Part shown: positions 13,068-17,968 of the stretch, piece after piece
Layout of the letters: each line of letters starts with the position of its first letter
Position numbering within the stretch: the stretch's first letter is position 1
DNA from: Hyphomicrobiaceae bacterium UBA2767
GTDB lineage: Bacteria > Pseudomonadota > Alphaproteobacteria > Rhizobiales > Methyloligellaceae
Direction of reading: 5' to 3'
Assembly: GCA_002352635.1 (NCBI GenBank)
Contig: DEIT01000110.1
Span: 1-17,968 of the forward strand
Length of the DNA stretch: 17,968 nt
Program-made: the position numbers and the translations under genes
Notes under the pieces: generated by a model
What the model was told of the DNA's origin: nothing
Databases searched by the model: none
The model's input: the letters and a program-made list of their open reading frames with translations, nothing else

Positions 13068-14669
13068 CTAGGCAGTCCGGAACCGCGCGAGCTCCTTGCC
13101 GGTCTTGGCATCATGCGCATGCACCGTGCACACAAGACAGGAATCGTAAGACCGGCATACATGACCAACCTCAACCGGATCGGAAGCGTCGGCGATGGGT
13201 GTGCCAATGAGCGCTTCTTCAATCGGACCGCGCTCTCCGTCATTTGAACGCGGACCGACATTCCAGGTTGTCGGTGCGATGATCTGATAGTTTTTGATCT
13301 TGCCACCTTCAACCTCAATCCAGTGACAAAGCGCGCCACGGATGGCTTCGGTTGCACCCCAACCCTGACCGTCGGTCTCGGTGGGCTTCACATACCATGG
13401 GGCATCGAGCCGGAACTCACGCAAGATGCGCTCGGCTTCCCTGTAAAGCTTCACGCCTTCATGCATCCGTGCGAAATGCCGGAGATGAACGCTTGCACCA
13501 CCCATCTTCTTATACATGTCGAGAACGAGCGGATCGGTGTGCTGCCAGTCCTCGCCGTGAGACCCCCCGGCGATCACCTGGCGCGCAAGCGGCCCGGCTT
13601 CCAGCCGTCCATTGTCGTCATGACGCACGGCGGTCGACCATGAATATTGGCCGTCCGGGTCGAGGTCGTTTTTCCCGACCGGGTTGGTAACACGCTCGAA
13701 GGGATGCAGCCCGCCCGGCTCGTCATACCAGGCATGCTGAACGTCTTCGCGGGTGGCAATTTGATCCATCAGCTTGTGCGTGTCGCTCGCGCCATCATAG
13801 ACACCGCTTTTCATGATGACGGAAGCATTGCGGCTCTCGATGGTCGGGTTGTTGTATTTGTCCTCATGCGGGAGATAGCCCCAACTGATGAACTTGCCGT
13901 GGCCCACGCCATATTTATCGAGACCAATGTCCAGTCCCATCCGCCAGTACAGACCAAGGTCCGAATTTGCATGCTCCGGCTTCTCGTCGAGCCAAGCCAT
14001 GAAGTCGTCATAAGATTTGATTTCCTCATAACGCTCCAGGGTGCAGCCGAGCCACATCGACTCGATCCAGTTTTTCTTGAAATGCTCAAGAATTGACCAT
14101 GCGCGGGTCACGTCAGTGAGCGTGGGAGCACACATAACGCCACCAGGAACCATGTAACTTGAATGCGGCCATTGACCGCCGAGCAAGGCGTAGATTTCCA
14201 CCGGACGGCCCGAAATTGTCACACCATGCTCATAATGGGTTCCGGTAAAGGGCGCCCAGCGTTTCACGGCCTCTTCATAGAACTCGCTCTTGCGGTAGTT
14301 CTTGTTCGTCATGTCGATCATGAAAAGACCGTAATGGTGGCGCGGCAGGCTCTGTAGACTCTCGGCTATTTGACCGAGGTTACGGGCCAGGATTGCATTG
14401 CGCGGGACTTCTGTGCCCCAAGCTGTATCCAACGCCCACGCCGCGCATGTTAGATGCGACGCGCCGCAAATACCGCAAGCACGCGGCGTCACAACCAATC
14501 CCGCCTGCGGGTCCTTGTCACGCAGGATAATTTCAAATCCACGGAACAATTCCGCGCTGGTCCAGGCGTTCGTAACAACGCCGTCTTCGATATCAACCCG
14601 GACATCCAGGTCGCCTTCGACACGCCCAACAGGCGATATGTCGAGGGTTTGCACTGCTGCATTAGCCAT
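13068..14669 (-). CDS. hhyL: Group 1h [NiFe]-hydrogenase large subunit
   Basis: This subunit holds the Ni-Fe(CN)2CO site that splits H2. The protein is 533 residues. The N-terminal nickel motif is RACGICGASH (Cys65, Cys68, His72) and the C-terminal one is SYDSCLVCTVH (Cys511, Cys514, His517), which supply the four nickel-binding cysteines. The second motif reads DSC rather than the DPC of many other hydrogenases. The 16 residues after His517 (starting AHDAKTG) should be removed by the HupD-type protease at 11793-12266. The overall likeness to the actinobacterial-type enzyme (HofG/HhyL), the cytosolic partner and the gene neighbourhood place it in group 1h. The ATG at 14669 has a strong GGGAGGA. 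It follows hhyS after 52 bases. Confidence 0.96.
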   Translation of the reverse strand: MANAAVQTLDISPVGRVEGDLDVRVDIEDGVVTNAWTSAELFRGFEIILRDKDPQAGLVVTPRACGICGASHLTCAAWALDTAWGTEVPRNAILARNLGQIAESLQSLPRHHYGLFMIDMTNKNYRKSEFYEEAVKRWAPFTGTHYEHGVTISGRPVEIYALLGGQWPHSSYMVPGGVMCAPTLTDVTRAWSILEHFKKNWIESMWLGCTLERYEEIKSYDDFMAWLDEKPEHANSDLGLYWRMGLDIGLDKYGVGHGKFISWGYLPHEDKYNNPTIESRNASVIMKSGVYDGASDTHKLMDQIATREDVQHAWYDEPGGLHPFERVTNPVGKNDLDPDGQYSWSTAVRHDDNGRLEAGPLARQVIAGGSHGEDWQHTDPLVLDMYKKMGGASVHLRHFARMHEGVKLYREAERILREFRLDAPWYVKPTETDGQGWGATEAIRGALCHWIEVEGGKIKNYQIIAPTTWNVGPRSNDGERGPIEEALIGTPIADASDPVEVGHVCRSYDSCLVCTVHAHDAKTGKELARFRTA

Positions 14670-14721
14670 TGTCTATTCCTCCCTGAGGGAAATCTGTTAG
14701 CGGTCTGATCCGGCGTTGCGG

Positions 14722-15684
14722 CTAGACCACGAAAATGTCTTCTTCTGCCCAAGCCGGCGCCGCGGCCTTTGCCGCACCGGTCAGCTTCACGTAGCCGGTC
14801 TTGTCGACGCCCGTCGGCAAATCCTTCGGTACGCCCATAACCGTCTGCGTCTTGAACAAAGTTCCCGGCTCCAGATCGAAGAAGGGGAATTCCGGCTCGG
14901 TGCACCCCAGACAAGGCATGCCCGCGCGCGTTTTCGACGATTGCCGGTTCCACAGAATGCGGTTGCATGGGCTGTGGGTCATCGGGCCCCGGCAGCCAAG
15001 GTCATAAAACAGGCAACCCTTGCGCTGGCCGAACTCCGTCGCCGATACCTTGTAGGCAAAATGCATGTTTCTCGTGCAACCGGTCTGCGTGAAGCTCGAG
15101 AAAAACGTTTTCGGCCGCTGAAATTCGTCGAGACCGATTTCTCCGCCGCGTCCCGATGCAACCGCGACCAGGATTTGCGTGACCCAGTCCGGATGGCAGG
15201 GGCAGCCGGGAATGTTGATGACCGGGAGCCCGGCCTTCGATGCGAAATCAGTTCCGAGGAAGCCGCCATGTTCTCGTTTGAGAAACTGCATACCGGTTGA
15301 TTCAGAAGGGTTGGGAGCAGTTGCCGGAATTCCGCCATAAGTCGCGCAATCGCCAATCGCAACGACGTACTGCGCCGCATCGCACAGTTCCGTAACCCAA
15401 TCCTTCATCGCACGGCCCGCAAACCTGTTCCACTCACCGGTGCCGTCCGGGGCCTGCACGACAGTGCCTTCAAAGACAAAAATGTCGAGCGGCGTTTCGC
15501 CGGAAATACAGCTCTTCAAAAGCTTTTGAAGGTTGTCGCCAAGCTCCATACCAAGTGACGGGTGCCAGAGAATATTGATGCCGAAATCGGTCACCAGATC
15601 GCAGGCGCTCGGTTCCTCCGCGTTAAGGAACGACATCGTGTTTCCCGAACAAGCCCCGCCTTGGAGCCACAATAGGTTGGCCAT
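14722..15684 (-). CDS. hhyS: Group 1h [NiFe]-hydrogenase small subunit
   Basis: This subunit carries three Fe-S clusters that take electrons from the NiFe site. The protein is 320 residues, with no Tat signal and no C-terminal membrane helix, so the enzyme is cytosolic. The proximal cluster motif reads GGACSGNTMS: Cys12 is kept but the usual second Cys is Asn15 (AAC codon). The other proximal ligands are Cys113 (GDCATYGG) and a Cys in PGCPCHP (151-153). The distal motif is FTQTGC, with Gln200 where a His ligand is normal, then Cys203, Cys224 and Cys231. Medial ligands are Cys240, Cys258 and Cys261 (CLGCTEPEF). The ATG at 15684 has GGGAGGG upstream and lies about 48 bases after the predicted sigma-54 transcription start. 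Cys-to-Asp substitution at the proximal cluster is reported for the Ralstonia actinobacterial-type enzyme. Confidence 0.96.
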   Translation of the reverse strand: MANLLWLQGGACSGNTMSFLNAEEPSACDLVTDFGINILWHPSLGMELGDNLQKLLKSCISGETPLDIFVFEGTVVQAPDGTGEWNRFAGRAMKDWVTELCDAAQYVVAIGDCATYGGIPATAPNPSESTGMQFLKREHGGFLGTDFASKAGLPVINIPGCPCHPDWVTQILVAVASGRGGEIGLDEFQRPKTFFSSFTQTGCTRNMHFAYKVSATEFGQRKGCLFYDLGCRGPMTHSPCNRILWNRQSSKTRAGMPCLGCTEPEFPFFDLEPGTLFKTQTVMGVPKDLPTGVDKTGYVKLTGAAKAAAPAWAEEDIFVV

Positions 15685-15741
15685 TTATCCCTCCCAATTA
15701 TTTGCCGCAACAGCGTGCCGCCGATGCATTGGGAATAGTTA

Positions 15742-15758
15742 ATGCAACCCTTATGCCA
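15742..15758 (-). promoter_or_regulatory. Sigma-54 promoter of hhyS
   Basis: On the minus strand TGGCAT-N5-TTGCAT matches the -24/-12 consensus TGGCAC-N5-TTGCW at all but one position, with the exact GG-N10-GC spacing. Transcription should start near 15732, about 48 bases before the hhyS ATG. An AT-rich stretch (about 15757-15795) separates it from two activator-site candidates at 15841-15881, the normal distance for an enhancer-type activator. The cluster encodes such an activator. IHF could help bend the AT-rich stretch, although I see no strong IHF consensus. Confidence 0.8.
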
Positions 15759-15840
15759 ATTTTGAAATTTGTATTTTCTGTATATTATTCAATGTAGTAG
15801 AGAACCACCCCCTGCCGGCCAGCGCCAAATTGCCGCAGCC

Positions 15841-15857
15841 TGCAAATTAAGTTTCAT
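15841..15857. promoter_or_regulatory. Candidate activator site, proximal
   Basis: TGCAAATTAAGTTTCAT keeps the TGCAAA and AGTTT halves of the perfect palindrome at 11451-11467 but is imperfect on the right side. Its centre lies about 117 bases upstream of the predicted hhyS transcription start. It is 24 bp from a second copy, so two dimers could bind on nearly the same helix face. Confidence 0.5.
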
Positions 15858-15864
15858 TGTCGCA

Positions 15865-15881
15865 TGCAAACATAGTTTTCA
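15865..15881. promoter_or_regulatory. Candidate activator site, distal
   Basis: TGCAAACATAGTTTTCA differs from the perfect palindrome at 11451-11467 at only four positions. Its centre lies about 141 bases upstream of the predicted sigma-54 start of hhyS. Position and pairing with the 15841 copy fit an upstream activating sequence for an NtrC-family regulator. Confidence 0.55.
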
Positions 15882-15969
15882 ACTTCCCGGGACGATTGAC
15901 GCGCGCAAATCCGCCGCTACCGCAGCACTTGATGGGTGGTCGACCGCCATCAGCAAACCAGCCGCAAGA

Positions 15970-16212
15970 TCAGCCGTCGCGGTTGCCGCAGGCGGGACAT
16001 TCAACCTCTAGAAGATACCCGAACCAAATCCCCTTGCAGCGACTGCACCAATGTCCGGTCCCCTGCTCTTTCGGCGTGCCATATTTGGCGGTCATACCGC
16101 TGTCGCCGAGGTCTTTGTAAGGCGTGACGCCACTGGGAGGCCGCACGCGCGATTGTGGGAACCGGACAACATTCCGGTCTTCATCGCGGTCACTATTATC
16201 TGCATTGCCCAT
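15970..16212 (-). CDS. Small zinc-ribbon protein, 80 residues
   Basis: The first 50 residues are polar, charged and probably disordered. The C-terminal 25 residues form a zinc-ribbon or rubredoxin-like knuckle: HWCSRCKG (Cys56, Cys59), a hydrophobic stretch IWFGYLLEV, and ECPACGN (Cys72, Cys75). It starts 12 bases after the activator stop, so both are probably co-transcribed, with AGG before the ATG. Function is unknown. The partnership with the regulator suggests a regulatory or metal/redox-sensing part, while a link to hydrogenase assembly is equally possible. It ends just upstream of the hhyS control region. Confidence 0.7.
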   Translation of the reverse strand: MGNADNSDRDEDRNVVRFPQSRVRPPSGVTPYKDLGDSGMTAKYGTPKEQGTGHWCSRCKGIWFGYLLEVECPACGNRDG

Positions 16213-16224
16213 AAGCAGCCTGGT

Positions 16225-17676
16225 TCATGCTGCCGGGTCGATCTCATAGCGCTTGATCTTATTGGCAAGCCCAACCCGCGACAAGCCCAACTCCCTCGCG
16301 GCTTCGCTCTGGTTCCAACGATGCCGTCGCAGAGCGCCGTTGACAAGCTGTTTTTCGAGGGCTTCGACTTTTTCTTTCAATGTATCCCCCGCCAGATCGA
16401 ATGTTGGGTCAACAGTCTCGGAGGGCAGCGGAGCGGCGGACGCGATTTCCGGCGACACATATTTCATTGTCAGATATCCGCCCTCACTTGCCATTGCGAC
16501 CATGCGTCGGATCTCGTTTTCAAGTTCGCGTATATTTCCGGGGAACGGATAGTGGGTTAACTGCTCCAGAACGTCGCTGGCTATGCCGAGGATACGCCCG
16601 CCCATAGCATCGCCGTATTTCTTGGCAAAAAATTCTGCCAGCACCGGGATGTCGGCCTTGCGCGATCGCAACGGCGGAACTGTCAGCTCAAAGCCCTTCA
16701 GGCGAAAATAGAGATCTTGCCGAAACTCTCCCGTTTCGACGAGCTTCGCTAGAGGCCTGTTTGACGCGGCGATAATCCTCACATCGCAATTTATTATCTC
16801 GTCGGAACCAAGCGGCTTGACCTCACCTTCTTGCAAAAAACGGAGCAGGCTCACTTGAAAGGACGCCGACACTTCGGAAATCTCATCAAGGAATACGGTC
16901 CCCTCGTCCGCGGCCCGAAATAAGCCCAGCCTGTCGCAGATAGCGCCGGTAAATGCTCCGCGCTTGTGTCCGAAAAGCTCCGATTGCAACAGATCATCGG
17001 GCATGCCGCCGCAGTTTTGAACAAGCAGCGGCCTTTGGTTACGGGAGCTGTTGAAGTGAACGGCTCGGGCAAGTAACTCCTTGCCTGTGCCTGTCTCTCC
17101 CTCGATCAAAATGGGCAGTTCGGTCTTGGCGGACTGCCGCGCCAAATCGCAAAGGGCCGCCAACTCTTCGCTCGCATATACGAGCTTCTCAAAATTGTTG
17201 TATTTTGGTGCCGGAACGTCGACCTGATCGCCCATAAGAAAGGGTGAGTCTTCCTGGAACTTAAGCTCACGGCTCAGCAGACGATGGCGGCGGGCGAGCT
17301 CGCGGGTTTCCAATGCACGCTTGACAACCAGCCCCGTTTGCTCGGGATCAAGCGGCATGCGGATATATTGATAGATAGCCGCCTCATCGATCGCCCTTTC
17401 CTGATGGGTGCCGGGATCCCGCGCTTTGACAAAAAGCCGGATAACGTATGGATGAGAAATGCGGAATTGCCGAAGCAGATCGATTCCGCTCATTTCGCCG
17501 ACCCTAGGCTCACTAATGACCAGATCGACGTTAGCCGAGCTGCCAAGTGAAATAGCCTCAGCGCCCGACTGGGCCCGAAGAACACGATAGCCATATTCAT
17601 CGGTCAATTCGCTGATCGAATCTGACCAAATATCTTTGTTATTGATCGCCAAAAGTACGGTGCTGGTCTCCGACAT
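16225..17676 (-). CDS. HoxA/HupR-like sigma-54 activator with degenerate receiver
   Basis: This 483-residue NtrC-family regulator probably activates the hhyS sigma-54 promoter. The receiver-like domain (about 1-125) lacks the phosphorylation residues: Asn12-Asn13 replace the acidic pair, Glu56 stands at the phospho-acceptor Asp, and Met107 replaces the conserved Lys before Pro108. The AAA+ domain is intact, with Walker A GETGTGKE (193-200), GAFTGA (240-245) for sigma-54 contact, and Walker B VFLDEI (261-266). A Fis-type helix-turn-helix ends the protein (NQSEAARELGLSRVGLANKI). No histidine kinase is present in the window. The ATG at 17676 has AAGG upstream. A candidate operator at 17698-17714 lies 22 bases before the start, which suggests autoregulation. 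HupR-type regulators are known to be active without phosphorylation, which fits. Confidence 0.93.
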   Translation of the reverse strand: MSETSTVLLAINNKDIWSDSISELTDEYGYRVLRAQSGAEAISLGSSANVDLVISEPRVGEMSGIDLLRQFRISHPYVIRLFVKARDPGTHQERAIDEAAIYQYIRMPLDPEQTGLVVKRALETRELARRHRLLSRELKFQEDSPFLMGDQVDVPAPKYNNFEKLVYASEELAALCDLARQSAKTELPILIEGETGTGKELLARAVHFNSSRNQRPLLVQNCGGMPDDLLQSELFGHKRGAFTGAICDRLGLFRAADEGTVFLDEISEVSASFQVSLLRFLQEGEVKPLGSDEIINCDVRIIAASNRPLAKLVETGEFRQDLYFRLKGFELTVPPLRSRKADIPVLAEFFAKKYGDAMGGRILGIASDVLEQLTHYPFPGNIRELENEIRRMVAMASEGGYLTMKYVSPEIASAAPLPSETVDPTFDLAGDTLKEKVEALEKQLVNGALRRHRWNQSEAARELGLSRVGLANKIKRYEIDPAA

Positions 17677-17697
17677 CGCGCAACCTTGTTATCATTA

Positions 17698-17714
17698 TGC
17701 AAAGTTACTTATCA
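17698..17714. promoter_or_regulatory. Candidate autoregulatory operator of the activator gene
   Basis: TGCAAAGTTACTTATCA shares TGCAAA, the central TTA and the outer CA with the perfect palindrome at 11451-11467. It lies 22 bases upstream of the regulator ATG, where bound protein would interfere with initiation. The right half is weak, so this is the least certain of the four sites. Confidence 0.35.
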
Positions 17715-17761
17715 CATTCGCATTAGGCTCGCAATTGCGTCGAAACAAATAGAAGGGAATT

Positions 17762-17787
17762 TGTCTGCTTTGGGTCATTAGCGGACA
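17762..17787. repeat. Palindromic repeat, right edge copy 1
   Basis: TGTCTGCT and AGCGGACA form an 8-bp stem with one T:G-type mismatch around a 10-base loop (TTGGGTCATT). The core matches the left-edge palindrome at 14-37. It lies between the tRNA and the activator gene. Confidence 0.5.
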
Positions 17788-17806
17788 TAAAACCACTCAG
17801 CTAGGA

Positions 17807-17835
17807 ATGTCCGCTTTGCCCCCGAAAGCAGACAT
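17807..17835. repeat. Palindromic repeat, right edge copy 2
   Basis: ATGTCCGCT and AGCAGACAT pair in 8 of 9 positions across an 11-base loop. It lies 19 bases from the first right-edge copy and in related sequence, so the two form a tandem pair of the same family. The 17715-17936 stretch holds these repeats and no gene that I can see. Confidence 0.5.
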
Positions 17836-17836
17836 G

Positions 17837-17858
17837 TTGGCGAGGATCGAATCGCCAA
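17837..17858 (-). terminator. Possible terminator hairpin downstream of the tRNA
   Basis: TTGGCGA and TCGCCAA form a perfect 7-bp stem with an 8-base loop, about 80 bases beyond the tRNA 3' end on the minus strand. There is no T-run on that strand, so termination is only a possibility. Confidence 0.2.
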
Positions 17859-17936
17859 AAGCCGTCAATTCGGGATTGCTATGTGCTTGTCGGAGAGTGC
17901 GTTTACGTGGAGCTGGCGTGCTAAGTACTTGAAAAA

Positions 17937-17968
17937 TGGTGCCGCATGGGTGACTCGAACACCCGACC
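17937..17968 (-). tRNA. 3' end of a tRNA gene, truncated by the window edge
   Basis: Read on the minus strand, the edge of the window gives a T-arm with the stem GGGTG/CACCC and the loop TTCGAGT, then an acceptor strand ATGCGGC, the discriminator A and an encoded CCA. The acceptor sequence implies a 5' start near GCCGCAT, which resembles bacterial tRNA-Thr, but the anticodon is outside the window, so the identity is a guess. Its 3' end faces the hydrogenase cluster, the usual side for integration of transferred islands; no integrase or repeated tRNA end is visible in the window. Confidence 0.85.

Noticed and set aside
17937..17968. Integration (att) site at the tRNA end
   Set aside because: No second copy of the tRNA 3' sequence and no integrase was seen inside the window, so only the tRNA fragment itself is reported.

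Overview
The window carries one long, almost gap-free gene train on the minus strand (about 17676 down to 120). It encodes a group 1h ('actinobacterial-type', high-affinity) [NiFe]-hydrogenase with its regulator, accessory proteins, maturation machinery and nickel uptake. The base composition, the sigma-54 activator, the 'GTCCGCT...AGCGGAC' type palindromic repeats at both edges and the tRNA with an encoded CCA end suggest a proteobacterium, most likely an alphaproteobacterium. That placement is inference from style, not from a marker gene.

Layout in transcription order, right to left. (1) 3' end of a tRNA (17937-17968), then about 220 bp with small palindromic repeats. (2) A HoxA/HupR-like sigma-54 activator with a degenerate receiver domain, followed by a small zinc-ribbon protein. 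(3) A 285-bp control region with a good sigma-54 promoter at 15742-15758 and two upstream TGCAAA-type operator sites. (4) hhyS and hhyL, the hydrogenase subunits, followed by a perfect 16-bp RNA hairpin. (5) Two paralogous 107-residue proteins whose four-cysteine C-terminus resembles a high-potential iron-sulfur protein, a HupD-type protease and an unknown 109-residue protein. (6) A possible internal promoter with a perfect TGCAAAC-TTA-GTTTGCA palindrome, then a TPR protein, two tiny membrane proteins, a NifU/Rieske fusion and a six-bladed NHL propeller. (7) hypF, hypC, a GmhA-like SIS protein, hypD, hypE, hypA and hypB, mostly coupled by ATGA overlaps or very short gaps. (8) A NicO/UreH-type nickel permease with a histidine-rich loop.

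How it works together: the permease and the His-rich HypB supply nickel; HypF/C/D/E build the Fe(CN)2CO group; HypA/B insert nickel; the protease trims HhyL. The HhyS/HhyL dimer has no Tat signal and no membrane anchor, so it is cytosolic. Electrons must leave by another route. The Rieske/NifU protein, the twin four-cysteine proteins and the two small membrane proteins are the candidates for linking the enzyme to the respiratory chain. By family knowledge, this enzyme class can oxidise trace or atmospheric H2 in air.

The most interesting features are the twin HiPIP-like proteins, the shared palindromic operator at four places, the activator with all receiver active-site residues lost, and the unusual iron-sulfur ligands of the small subunit.
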